From Shinella sp. PSBB067 (GTDB lineage: Bacteria; Pseudomonadota; Alphaproteobacteria; Rhizobiales; Rhizobiaceae): DNA of 64,000 bases. A model generated the notes under the pieces. It was not told where the DNA came from, made no database searches, and saw only the letters and a list, made by a program, of their open reading frames with translations. A program made the position numbers and the translations under genes. The stretch spans positions 2,542,001 to 2,606,000 of the forward strand of contig NZ_CP069303.1 in NCBI RefSeq assembly GCF_016839145.1, in the 5' to 3' direction. Shown here in pieces: positions 39,837 to 48,544 of this stretch; position 1 is the first letter of the stretch; every line of letters starts with the position of its first letter.

Positions 39837-39860
39837 GGGCGCGGCCGAAAGGCTGCGCCC
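39837..39860 (+). terminator. Hairpin after ilvD, probable terminator
   Basis: GGGCGCGGCC / GGCTGCGCCC (one G-U pair) closed by a GAAA tetraloop begins 10 bases after the stop. There is no T run, so it may be Rho-assisted or act as a 3' stabiliser. Confidence 0.5.
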
Positions 39861-39914
39861 GCGCCTCTGCCTCCCTGCCACGATCGACACCGCAGCGCCC
39901 GATGAGGCGCGGCT

Positions 39915-39955
39915 TTGACATCGACAATAAATGTTGATACCAACTTATTTGTCGA
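39915..39955 (+). promoter_or_regulatory. Promoter with overlapping operator-like inverted repeat, DUF899-VOC operon
   Basis: TTGACA at 39915-39920 is a perfect -35 box, but the -10 17 bases on (TACCAA) is poor, as in activator-dependent or repressed promoters. Over it, CGACAATAAATGTTG and CCAACTTATTTGTCG form an imperfect inverted repeat centred between the arms. ArsR-type repressors often control such gene pairs, but none is encoded here. Confidence 0.45.
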
Positions 39956-39981
39956 AAGCCCGTGAAAGAGGAGTTCCGAGC

Positions 39982-40716
39982 ATGAGACCGAACCACGAGA
40001 TCGTATCCCGGCAGGCGTGGCTGGCCGCCCGCAAGGCCCTGCTCGCCCTGGAGAAGGAGGAAACGAAGCTGCGCGACAGGGTGCGCGCCGAGCGCCTCGC
40101 CCTTCCCTGGGTCAAGGTCGGCAAGGCCTACACCTTCGACACGCCGCAAGGCCGCAGGACGCTGGCGGAGCTGTTCGACGGCCGCAGCCAGCTCATCGTC
40201 TACCACTTCATGTATGGCCCGGATTGGGACGCCGGCTGCCCCGGTTGCTCCTTCATGGCGGACCATATCGACGGCATGCTGCCGCATCTCAACAACCACG
40301 ACGTCACGATGATCGCCGCCTCCCGCGCGCCGCTGGAAAAGCTGGAGGCCTACAGGAAGCGCATGGGCTGGAAATTCCCCTGGGTTTCCTCCCACGGCAG
40401 CGACTTCAACTTCGACTACCACGTCTCCTTCACGAAGGAGGAACTGGCCAGCGGCAAGGTCATCTACAATTACCGCGAGACCGACGCGGCGGACGCCCAT
40501 GACGAGCTTCCCGGCCTCAGCGCCTTCTTCAAGGATGGGGAAGGCACGGTCTACCACACCTATTCCGACTATGCCCGCGGCGGCGAGGAGGCGCTCGGCA
40601 CGCTGATGATCCTCGACCGCGCGCCCAAGGGCCGCAACGAGACCGGCACCCTCAGCTTCGTCAGGCGGAAGGACGAGTATGCCGGCGCGCAAAAGGCGCA
40701 ATCCTGCTGCGACTGA
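39982..40716 (+). CDS. DUF899 thioredoxin-fold protein
   Basis: A 244-residue protein of the DUF899 group, a thioredoxin-like fold of unknown biochemistry. Visible are FDGRSQLIVYHFMYGPDW, the GCPGCSFMADHID cysteine pair in the position of a redox motif, PWVSSHGSDFNFDYHV and the C-terminal VRRKDEYA. The CxxC-like GCPGC could be redox-active. GAAAGAGGAG precedes ATG 39982. The VOC gene starts 34 bases after the stop, so they form an operon. DUF899 and VOC genes recur together in proteobacteria, often beside ArsR regulators. Confidence 0.87.
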   Translation: MRPNHEIVSRQAWLAARKALLALEKEETKLRDRVRAERLALPWVKVGKAYTFDTPQGRRTLAELFDGRSQLIVYHFMYGPDWDAGCPGCSFMADHIDGMLPHLNNHDVTMIAASRAPLEKLEAYRKRMGWKFPWVSSHGSDFNFDYHVSFTKEELASGKVIYNYRETDAADAHDELPGLSAFFKDGEGTVYHTYSDYARGGEEALGTLMILDRAPKGRNETGTLSFVRRKDEYAGAQKAQSCCD

Positions 40717-40750
40717 ACCACCCAACCCCAACGGACAAGAGGAAAGACCG

Positions 40751-41527
40751 ATGCACAAGGACTATGGCCGGTTCTGCTGGTACGAACTGATGACCCCGGA
40801 CGTGCCCGCCGCCGAACGCTTCTATGCGTCGGCGGTCGGCTGGTCGACGAGGGATTCCGGCATGGAGGGCATGAACTACACCCTCGCCTATGCCGGGGAG
40901 AGCCAGGTGGCGGGCATGATGGAGGTCCCCGCCGAGGCCGGGGGCATGCCCGCGATGTGGATGGGCTACATCTTTACCGACGACATCGAAAAGACGGTGA
41001 AGGACATCGCCGCCAATGGCGGTGCGATCCATCGCCAGCCGGAGGATATTCCCGGCGTCGGCCGCTTCGCCGTGGTCGCCGATCCGCACGGCGCGGTCTT
41101 CTGCCTCTTCAATACCGAGGACGACGCCCCGGACCAGCCCGGCATGATGAAGCCCGGCCATATCGGCTGGAACGAACTGATGGCCGGCGACCTCGACGGT
41201 GCCTGGGACTTCTACGCCAAGACCTTCGGCTGGACGAAGGACAGGGCCGTGGACATGTCGGAAGGCGGCATGGGCATCTACCAGACCTTCTCCGTGCGTG
41301 GCGGCGATGCCGTCGGCGGCATCATGACGAAGCCCGCCGACCTGCCTGCCCCACCCTTCTGGGGCTATTATTTCGTCGTCGAAGGGCTGGATGCCGCCGG
41401 CAGGCGGGTGACCGACGGCGGCGGCAGGATCCTGATGGAACCGATGGAGGTGCCGGGCGGCGCCTGGATTATCAACTGCCTCGATCCGCAGGGCGCGCAT
41501 TTCTCTCTGGTCGCCATGACCCGCTGA
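40751..41527 (+). CDS. Two-domain VOC-family protein
   Basis: A 258-residue protein with two tandem VOC modules. Each starts with a GxxxWxEL-type strand: YGRFCWYELMTPDVPAAERFY (about residue 4) and HIGWNELMAGDLDGAWDFY (about 136). Each ends in DPHGAVFCLF or DPQGAHFSLV. The duplicated form is common in the glyoxalase/bleomycin-resistance group called CFP-30/27kD-like. Metal-binding residues and substrate cannot be assigned. ATG 40751 follows GAGGAAAGACC. It is the second gene of the DUF899 operon. Confidence 0.85.
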   Translation: MHKDYGRFCWYELMTPDVPAAERFYASAVGWSTRDSGMEGMNYTLAYAGESQVAGMMEVPAEAGGMPAMWMGYIFTDDIEKTVKDIAANGGAIHRQPEDIPGVGRFAVVADPHGAVFCLFNTEDDAPDQPGMMKPGHIGWNELMAGDLDGAWDFYAKTFGWTKDRAVDMSEGGMGIYQTFSVRGGDAVGGIMTKPADLPAPPFWGYYFVVEGLDAAGRRVTDGGGRILMEPMEVPGGAWIINCLDPQGAHFSLVAMTR

Positions 41528-41540
41528 GCCCCCGAGGCCG

Positions 41541-41565
41541 GGTGCCGGCCCCCGCCGGCACCTCT
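41541..41565 (+). terminator. Hairpin after the two-domain VOC gene
   Basis: GGTGCCGGC / GCCGGCACC around CCCC, followed by TCTCC. The stem is strong but the tail is only weakly T-rich. Confidence 0.5.
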
Positions 41566-41645
41566 CCGCTTGCAATCTCTCTTCGCATTGCACAAACTCC
41601 CCGCGATGACGGCATGAGACCGTCACCGAGGGGAACAGAAAGCGT

Positions 41646-44600
41646 ATGTCGATCAAGGCCGGTATCTATCACCTGACCCACTACAGATACGACAACCCGG
41701 TCCGTCTCGGACCCCAGATCATCCGGCTGAAGCCGGCGGCGCATTCCAGGACCAGGGTCATCAGCCATTCGCTGAAGGTCTCGCCCGAAAACCACTTCGT
41801 GAACCTCCAGCAGGATCCCTACGGCAATTATCTCGCCCGCTACGTCTTCCCCGATCCGGTCACGGAACTGAAGATCGAAGTCGATCTCGTCGCCGACATG
41901 ACGGTCTACAACCCCTTCGACTTCTTCGTGGAGGAGGAGGCCGAGCACTGGCCCTTCGATTACCCGGAGGACCTTGCCGAAGACCTGGCGATCTACCGCA
42001 CGCCCGAGCCGATGGGCCCGGCACTCGGAGCCTTCATGGCGACCGTCGACCGTTCGCGCCAGCGCACGGTCGACATGGTCGTCGGCCTCAATGCCCGCCT
42101 CCAGCAGGAGATCGGCTACGTCATCCGCATGGAGCCCGGCGTGCAGTCGCCGGAGGAAACGCTGACCATCGCGCGGGGCTCGTGCCGCGATTCGAGCTGG
42201 CTGCTCGTCCAGATCCTGCGCAATCTCGGTTTGGCCGCCCGCTTCGTCTCCGGCTACCTCATCCAGTTGACGCCAGACCTCAAGGCGCTCGACGGCCCCT
42301 CCGGTACCGAGGTCGATTTCACCGACCTCCATGCCTGGTGCGAGGTCTACATTCCCGGCGCCGGCTGGATCGGCCTCGATCCGACTTCCGGGCTCCTCAC
42401 CGGCGAAAGCCACATTCCGCTCGCCGCCACCCCGCACTATCGCAACGCCGCCCCCATCAGCGGCGGCTATTTCGGCACGGCGAACACCGAATTCGACTTC
42501 GCCATGACGGTCACCCGCGTCGCCGAGCACCCGCGCATCACCAAACCCTTCTCCGACGAGAGCTGGGAGGCGCTGAACGCGCTCGGCCGCGACGTCGATG
42601 ACATGCTCTCGGCCAATGACGTCCGCCTCACCATGGGCGGCGAGCCGACCTTCGTCTCCATCGACGATTTCGAATCGGAGGAATGGAACACCGCCGCCGT
42701 CGGCCCCACCAAGCGCGAGAAGGCCGACACGCTGATCCGGCGGCTGCGCGAGCGCTTCGCGCCGGGCGGCTTCCTGCATTACGGGCAGGGCAAGTGGTAT
42801 CCCGGCGAAAGCCTGCCGCGCTGGACCTTCTCGCTCTACTGGCGGCGCGACGGCAAGCCGATCTGGCGAAACGCCGACCTGATTGCCGAGGAAGGCAGCG
42901 ATGCCGGCGTCGGGCAGGCCGACGCGAAGGCCATCCTCACCGGCATCGCCGAGGAACTCGGCGTCGAGCCGGACATGGTACAGCCGGCCTACGAGGACCC
43001 CGCCGAATGGATCGTCAAGGAAGGCAACCTGCCTGACAATGTCGACCCGTCCAATTCGAAGCTGAAGGACCCGGAGGAAAGGAGCCGCATCGCCCGCGTC
43101 TTCGAGCGCGGCCTGACCGAGCCGACCGGCCATATCCTGCCCATCCAGGCCTGGAACGCCCGCGCCGGAGGCCAGCGCTGGATCAGCGAGAAGTGGCGCA
43201 CCCGCCGCGGCAAGATCTTCCTCGTGCCGGGCGACAGCCCCGTCGGCTACCGCCTGCCGCTCGGCACGCTGCCCCACCTGGCGCCCTCGGACTATCCCTA
43301 CATCAATCCCGCCGATCCCTCCGAGGCCAGACCTCCGCTGCCGGATTTCGCCGAACGCGGCCGCGCGATGGCCGAGGCTTCGTTCCAGCCGGGCGAGGCC
43401 GGACAGGAGCGCGTCGAACAGGTCCGCAGCGACATTGCCGGCGCGGTGCGCACGGCGATGAGCGTCGAGGCCCGCGACGGTCGCCTGTGCATCTTCATGC
43501 CGCCCGTCGAGCGGATCGAGGACTATCTCGAACTGGTGACCGCCGCCGAGCGCGCCGCCGACAGGCTTGGCCTGCCCGTCCATATCGAGGGCTATGCCCC
43601 GCCGCACGACGAGCGCGTGAATGTCATCCGCGTCGCGCCCGACCCCGGGGTCATCGAGGTCAACATCCACCCGGCCTCCAACTGGGACGACTGCGTCGGC
43701 ATCACCACGGCGATCTACGAGGAGGCGCGCCAGTGCCGCCTCGGCGCCGACAAGTTCATGATCGACGGCCGCCACACCGGCACCGGCGGCGGCAACCATG
43801 TGGTCGTCGGCGGCGCGAACCCGAACGACAGCCCGTTCCTGCGCCGCCCGGACCTCCTGAAGAGCCTCGTTCTGCACTGGCAGCGCCATCCCTCGCTCTC
43901 CTACCTCTTCTCCGGCCTCTTCATCGGCCCGACCAGCCAGGCCCCGCGCATCGACGAGGCCCGGCACGATGCGCTCTACGAACTGGAGATCGCGCTGTCG
44001 CAGGTGCCGCGCCCCGGCGAAGGCGCCCCGCCGCTGCCCTGGCTCGTCGACCGCCTCTTCCGCAACCTCCTGACGGATGTCACCGGCAACACGCACCGCT
44101 CGGAAATCTGCATCGACAAGCTCTTCTCGCCGGACGGGCCGACCGGCCGGCTCGGCCTCGTCGAGTTCCGCGGCTTCGAGATGCCGCCGAACGCCCGCAT
44201 GAGTCTTGCCCAGCAACTCCTCGTGCGTGCCCTCATCGCCCGCTTCTGGCAGAACCCGGCCGAGGGCGGCTTCGTGCGCTGGGGCACCACGCTGCACGAC
44301 CGTTTCATGCTGCCGCACTATGTCTGGCAGGATTTCCTCGACGTCCTTACCGACCTCAGGACGAACGGCTTCGATCTGCGCCCGGAATGGTTCGCCGCAC
44401 AGCTCGAATTCCGCTTTCCCTTCTGCGGCGAGGTGGAATACGAGGGCACGAACCTCGAACTGCGGCAGGCGCTGGAGCCCTGGCACGTCATGGGCGAGCA
44501 GGGCGCGATCGGCGGGACGGTGCGCTATGTCGACAGCTCCGTCGAGCGCCTGCAGGTGAGGCTGGAAACCGCCAATCCCGAGCGCTACGCCGTCGCGTGC

Positions 44601-44963
44601 AACGGCCGTCCGGTACCGCTGAAATCCACGGGAACGAAAGGCGTCTCGGTCGCGGGCGTGCGCTTCAAGGCCTGGCAGCCGGCCTCGGGCCTGCATCCCG
44701 TCCTGCCCGTCAACACCCCGCTTACTTTCGACATTTATGATACATGGTCGCGCAGAGCGATCGGGGGCTGCATTTATCACGTTGCCCATCCGGGAGGACG
44801 CAACTATGAGACCTTCCCGGTAAACGGCAACGAGGCCGAGGCGCGCCGGCTGGCGCGGTTCGAGCCATGGGGGCACAGGGCGGGCGGCTATACGCTGTGG
44901 CCGGAAACACCGCCGGCGGATTTCCCGCTGACGCTGGATCTGCGCCGGCCGCCCGGGATCTGA
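41646..44963 (+). CDS. Transglutaminase-DUF2126 protein (predicted amidoligase)
   Basis: An 1105-residue cytoplasmic protein (no signal). Residues 1-290 are a transglutaminase-like cysteine protease domain with the Bact_transglu_N region at the start and an apparent triad of Cys180 ([10 protein letters not shown]), His229 (DLHAWCEVY) and Asp245 (GLDPTSGL). From about residue 300 to the end is DUF2126, which begins [14 protein letters not shown] and includes [29 protein letters not shown] and [18 protein letters not shown] blocks. DUF2126 is classed as a putative amidoligase with a glutamine-synthetase-like fold. The product may make and break amide bonds on an unknown peptide. It heads a three-gene set with ATP-grasp and transglutaminase partners. 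Confidence 0.9.
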   Translation: MSIKAGIYHLTHYRYDNPVRLGPQIIRLKPAAHSRTRVISHSLKVSPENHFVNLQQDPYGNYLARYVFPDPVTELKIEVDLVADMTVYNPFDFFVEEEAEHWPFDYPEDLAEDLAIYRTPEPMGPALGAFMATVDRSRQRTVDMVVGLNARLQQEIGYVIRMEPGVQSPEETLTIARGSCRDSSWLLVQILRNLGLAARFVSGYLIQLTPDLKALDGPSGTEVDFTDLHAWCEVYIPGAGWIGLDPTSGLLTGESHIPLAATPHYRNAAPISGGYFGTANTEFDFAMTVTRVAEHPRITKPFSDESWEALNALGRDVDDMLSANDVRLTMGGEPTFVSIDDFESEEWNTAAVGPTKREKADTLIRRLRERFAPGGFLHYGQGKWYPGESLPRWTFSLYWRRDGKPIWRNADLIAEEGSDAGVGQADAKAILTGIAEELGVEPDMVQPAYEDPAEWIVKEGNLPDNVDPSNSKLKDPEERSRIARVFERGLTEPTGHILPIQAWNARAGGQRWISEKWRTRRGKIFLVPGDSPVGYRLPLGTLPHLAPSDYPYINPADPSEARPPLPDFAERGRAMAEASFQPGEAGQERVEQVRSDIAGAVRTAMSVEARDGRLCIFMPPVERIEDYLELVTAAERAADRLGLPVHIEGYAPPHDERVNVIRVAPDPGVIEVNIHPASNWDDCVGITTAIYEEARQCRLGADKFMIDGRHTGTGGGNHVVVGGANPNDSPFLRRPDLLKSLVLHWQRHPSLSYLFSGLFIGPTSQAPRIDEARHDALYELEIALSQVPRPGEGAPPLPWLVDRLFRNLLTDVTGNTHRSEICIDKLFSPDGPTGRLGLVEFRGFEMPPNARMSLAQQLLVRALIARFWQNPAEGGFVRWGTTLHDRFMLPHYVWQDFLDVLTDLRTNGFDLRPEWFAAQLEFRFPFCGEVEYEGTNLELRQALEPWHVMGEQGAIGGTVRYVDSSVERLQVRLETANPERYAVACNGRPVPLKSTGTKGVSVAGVRFKAWQPASGLHPVLPVNTPLTFDIYDTWSRRAIGGCIYHVAHPGGRNYETFPVNGNEAEARRLARFEPWGHRAGGYTLWPETPPADFPLTLDLRRPPGI

Positions 44964-45059
44964 AGCAGTTCCGGAAAAAGTGCGCAGCGGTTTTGCGTCC
45001 GGAATTGCATGATAACAAAGGGCTGGAGCGTGTTCGCGATTCGGGAAAAGCGAAAATGC
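44964..45059. repeat. Dispersed rhizobial palindromic repeat, copy 2, inside an operon
   Basis: Starts at the stop codon of the DUF2126 gene: GAAGCAGTTCC, then AAAGTGCGCAGCGG, TTTTGCGTCCGGAATTGC, and a second half GGAGCGTGTTCGCG / GCGAAAATGCC. It shares the full core with the copy at 32337-32438. It fills the gap between two genes that belong together. Confidence 0.8.
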
Positions 45060-45082
45060 CGCAGCCTCCTGGGAGACATCGA

Positions 45083-47491
45083 TTGAAGACTACGAATGCG
45101 CAAGCCGAACGCATCGAGGCCGCGCTAGCGGACGCGCCCGCGCGCGCCTATGCGCCGCTTCCCGGCGTCGCCGACGAGATGGTCGATACGGAAGGCCGGG
45201 TGCGCCCCGTCTGGCGCCCCTTCCTCTCGGCGCTCGAGCGCATGGACGAGACCGAGCTCGCCGGCCGCTTCGCGCGCGCCGACCGGTACCTGCGCGACGC
45301 CGGCGTCTTCTACCGCGCCTACGGCAAGGAGGCCGGCACCGACCGCGCCTGGCCGCTTTCCCACATTCCGGTCCTCATCGACGAGGACGAGTGGGAGAGC
45401 CTGTCGCGCGGCCTCGTGCAGCGCGCCGAACTGCTGGAGGCCGTCGTCGCCGACATCTACGGCACGAACGCGCTCGTCGCGAACGGCCTCCTGCCGCCCG
45501 CCCTCGTCGCCTCCAACGACGAGTTCCTCCGCCCGCTCGTCGGCGTGCAGCCGGCCGGCCGGCATTTCCTGCACTTCGTCTCCTTCGAGATCGGCCGCGG
45601 GCCTGATGGCAACTGGTGGGTCCTCTCCGACCGCACGCAGGCCCCCTCCGGCGCCGGCTTCGCGCTCGAAAACCGCGTGGCGACGACGCGCGCCTTCTCC
45701 GACGTCTATGCCGAGACCCATGCCCACCGCCTCGCCGGCTTCTTCGGCGCCTTCCGCAGCACGCTGCAGGCCGGCAAGGCCCCGGACGACCGTATCGCCG
45801 TCCTGACGCCCGGCCTTGCCAACGAAACCTATTTCGAGCACGCCTACATCGCCCGCTATCTCGGCTTCATGCTGCTGGAGGGCGAGGACCTGACGGTCGT
45901 CGGCGGCAGGGTCATGGTGCGCACGGTCGCCGGCCTCAAGCCCGTCGGCGTGCTCTGGCGCCGCCTCGACGCCGCCTTCGCCGATCCGCTGGAGCTCAAC
46001 CAGAACTCCCATATCGGCACGCCCGGCATGGTCGAGGCGCTGCGTTCTGGCTCCGTCACCTTCGTCAATGCGCTCGGCGCGGGCATCGTGGAAACGCGCG
46101 CCTTCCTCGCCTTCCTGCCGAACATCTGTCGTCACCTGCTCGGCGAGGAGCAGCGCCTTCCCTCCATCGCCACCTGGTGGTGCGGCCAGAAGGAAGAGCG
46201 TGCGCATGTCGCCGCCAATGTCGGGCGCATGGTGATCGGCCCGGCCTATTCCACCCGCCCCTTCTTCGACGACAACGGACAGTCCGTGCTCGGCTCGGGC
46301 CTGCGCGACACGGCCAGGCAGTCGATCACCGAATGGCTGGCGACCGACGGCGCCAGGCTCGTCGGCCAGGAAGCCGTCACGCTCTCCACCACGCCCGCCT
46401 TCGTGGATGGCAGGCTGGTGCCGCGGCCGATGTCGCTGCGCGTCTTCGCCGCCCGCACCCGGGACGGCTGGCAGATCATGCCCGGCGGCTTCGCCCGCAT
46501 CGGCTCGGGCGACAACGTCTCGGCCATCGCCATGCAGGAAGGCGGCTCGGCCGCCGACGTGTGGATCGTCAGCCGCAAGCCCGTCGAGCGCACCTCGCTG
46601 CTGCCGGCGGAGGAGGAATTCACCCGCACCATGCCTGGCAGCCTGCCGAGCCGCGCGGCCGACAACCTCTTCTGGCTCGGCCGCTATATCGAGCGGTCGG
46701 AAGGGGCGTTGCGCGTGCTGCGCGCCTGGCACGGCCGCTATGCCGAATATGCCGACCCCGAGCAGCCGCTCCTCAAGGACGTCACCGACTATCTCGACGC
46801 CCTCGACATCGACACGGCCGAGGCGGTGCCGACCAGCCTCATCCGCAACATCGACAGCGCCGTCTTCTCCGCCAGCAACATCCGCGACCGCTTCTCGCCG
46901 GACGGCTGGCTGGCGCTGAACGACCTCTCCAAGACCGCCCGCCGCTTCCATGTCAGCATCGAGCCCGGCGACGACGCGACGCGCGCCATGACGGTGCTGC
47001 TGCGCAAGCTCGCGGGCTTCGCCGGCCTTGTGCACGAGAACATGTATCGCTTCACCGGCTGGCGGTTCCTGTCCATCGGCCGCTATCTCGAACGCGGCCT
47101 GCACATGACGCGCCTGCTCGGCCACCTCTCCGGCGAGGACGCGCCCGACGGCGCGCTCGACATGCTGCTGGAGATCGGCGACAGCGTCATGACCCACCGC
47201 CGCCGCTACAACGTGGCCACGGCCCACCTCACCGTCACCGACCTGCTGGCACTCGATGCGCTCAACCCCCGCTCGATCCTCTACCAGCTCAACGAGATCA
47301 AGAACGAGATCGAGCAACTGCCGGACGCCTATGCCAACGGCCAGATGTCGCCCTTCTACCGCGAAGCCATGCGCCTTCATGCGGGGCTTGCGGTGATGAC
47401 GCCGGAAACCATGACGGATACGGTCTACGAGCGCCTGGAGGCCGAACTCGAAAAGCTGTCGGACATTCTCGCCCAGACCTATCTGAGCTGA
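45083..47491 (+). CDS. Circularly permuted ATP-grasp protein with alpha-E domain
   Basis: An 802-residue fusion. Residues to about 480 are a circularly permuted type 2 ATP-grasp ligase (YRAYGKEAGTDRAWPL, DLTVVGGRVMVRTVAGLKPV, NALGAGIVETRAF, LPSIATWWCGQ). From about 510 on is the alpha-E helical domain (LPSRAADNLFWLGRYIERSE, RFTGWRFLSIGRYLERGLHM). The two often occur as adjacent genes; here they are fused. The start is probably TTG 45083 with GGGAGAC 6 bases before it; ATG 45056, inside the repeat, is the alternative. It should form an ATP-dependent amide bond together with its neighbours. Confidence 0.88.
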   Translation: MKTTNAQAERIEAALADAPARAYAPLPGVADEMVDTEGRVRPVWRPFLSALERMDETELAGRFARADRYLRDAGVFYRAYGKEAGTDRAWPLSHIPVLIDEDEWESLSRGLVQRAELLEAVVADIYGTNALVANGLLPPALVASNDEFLRPLVGVQPAGRHFLHFVSFEIGRGPDGNWWVLSDRTQAPSGAGFALENRVATTRAFSDVYAETHAHRLAGFFGAFRSTLQAGKAPDDRIAVLTPGLANETYFEHAYIARYLGFMLLEGEDLTVVGGRVMVRTVAGLKPVGVLWRRLDAAFADPLELNQNSHIGTPGMVEALRSGSVTFVNALGAGIVETRAFLAFLPNICRHLLGEEQRLPSIATWWCGQKEERAHVAANVGRMVIGPAYSTRPFFDDNGQSVLGSGLRDTARQSITEWLATDGARLVGQEAVTLSTTPAFVDGRLVPRPMSLRVFAARTRDGWQIMPGGFARIGSGDNVSAIAMQEGGSAADVWIVSRKPVERTSLLPAEEEFTRTMPGSLPSRAADNLFWLGRYIERSEGALRVLRAWHGRYAEYADPEQPLLKDVTDYLDALDIDTAEAVPTSLIRNIDSAVFSASNIRDRFSPDGWLALNDLSKTARRFHVSIEPGDDATRAMTVLLRKLAGFAGLVHENMYRFTGWRFLSIGRYLERGLHMTRLLGHLSGEDAPDGALDMLLEIGDSVMTHRRRYNVATAHLTVTDLLALDALNPRSILYQLNEIKNEIEQLPDAYANGQMSPFYREAMRLHAGLAVMTPETMTDTVYERLEAELEKLSDILAQTYLS

Positions 47492-47513
47492 GCGAAGGGG
47501 AGGCGCTGCGACC

Positions 47514-48398
47514 ATGCTCTATGACGTCAACCTCCATATAAGCTACCTCTACGACACGCCGGTTTCCGGCGGTCGCCACATCGTGCGCGTGCTGCCGCTC
47601 TCGATAAGCGGGCGCCAGCGGCTGGTTGCCGGCACGGTCGGCGTCGCGCCGGCGCCGGGCGAGCGGGTCGACCATCACGATTTCTTCGACAATCCGATGA
47701 GCGCGGTCCTCTTTCGCAGCCAGCACGAGAGCCTCGACATCCGCATGCAGGCGCGCGTCCATGTCGACACGCCGGAGCCGGTGGCGGATTTCTCCCCGCT
47801 CGTCGCCGACCTGCCGGAGGAGATCGCCGGATACTGGTCGCTCGATGCCGGCTCCCCGCACCACTTCACCGGTCCGAGCCCCCGCCTCGGTGATTGCCGG
47901 GAAATCGCCGAATATGCCCGCGCGCTCGCACGGCCCGGCATGACGATCCGCGCGGTCGCGACGGCCATCTGCGCCCGCATCCACAAGGACTTCACCTACG
48001 ACCCCGAGGCGACCGGCGTCGACACGACCCCGCGCGAGGCCTTCAAGCTGAAGCGCGGCGTGTGCCAGGATTTTTCCCATGTGATGATCGTGGCGCTGAG
48101 AAGCCTCGGCATTCCGGCCGGCTATGTCAGCGGCTTCCTGCGCACGATCCCGCCGCCCGGCAAGGAGCGGCTGGAAGGGGCGGACGCCATGCATGCCTGG
48201 GTGCGGTTCTGGTGCGGCCGGGTGAACGGCTGGATGGAGCTCGACCCGACCAACGACATTCCCGCAGGCACCGACCACATCGTCGTCGCCTACGGCCGCG
48301 ACTATGCCGACGTCGCCCCTGTCATCGGCGTCCTGAAGGGCTACGGCCAGCACCGGACCACCCAGGCCGTCGACGTCATCCCGGTGCGGCAGCCGTAA
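47514..48398 (+). CDS. Transglutaminase-like cysteine protease
   Basis: A 294-residue protein. The N-terminal beta-rich Bact_transglu_N domain (MLYDVNLHISYLYDTPVSGG) is followed by a transglutaminase core with Cys184 (KRGVCQDFSHV), His227 (MHAWVRFW) and Asp244 (MELDPTND). No signal peptide, so cytoplasmic. It starts 22 bases after the ATP-grasp gene with AGGGGAGG before the ATG. In published genomic analyses such proteins were predicted to act as peptidases that remove or process a peptide built by the ligase partners. An Anbu-type proteasome-like peptidase sometimes accompanies these genes but is not seen here. Confidence 0.9.
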   Translation: MLYDVNLHISYLYDTPVSGGRHIVRVLPLSISGRQRLVAGTVGVAPAPGERVDHHDFFDNPMSAVLFRSQHESLDIRMQARVHVDTPEPVADFSPLVADLPEEIAGYWSLDAGSPHHFTGPSPRLGDCREIAEYARALARPGMTIRAVATAICARIHKDFTYDPEATGVDTTPREAFKLKRGVCQDFSHVMIVALRSLGIPAGYVSGFLRTIPPPGKERLEGADAMHAWVRFWCGRVNGWMELDPTNDIPAGTDHIVVAYGRDYADVAPVIGVLKGYGQHRTTQAVDVIPVRQP

Positions 48399-48544
48399 GG
48401 CCGATTCCCGTTTGGAAACAGCCGTGGACGGCAGAACTTCGGGACCCCTCGAATTTTACGAAAACTATACCACGCGCCCGAACCGTTGAATAACATTTCC
48501 CTGCTAGCGTCAGCCAACATTATGACGATGGTGGGTGAAGTCTC

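Noticed and set aside
41472..44876. A 1134-codon open frame on the minus strand opposite the DUF2126 gene
   Set aside because: It is the antisense shadow of a GC-rich gene: no ribosome site, no recognisable domain, and the plus strand carries a complete conserved protein. The same applies to long antisense frames at 2185-3645, 6513-8525, 45125-47515, 49843-52620 and 52524-56102.
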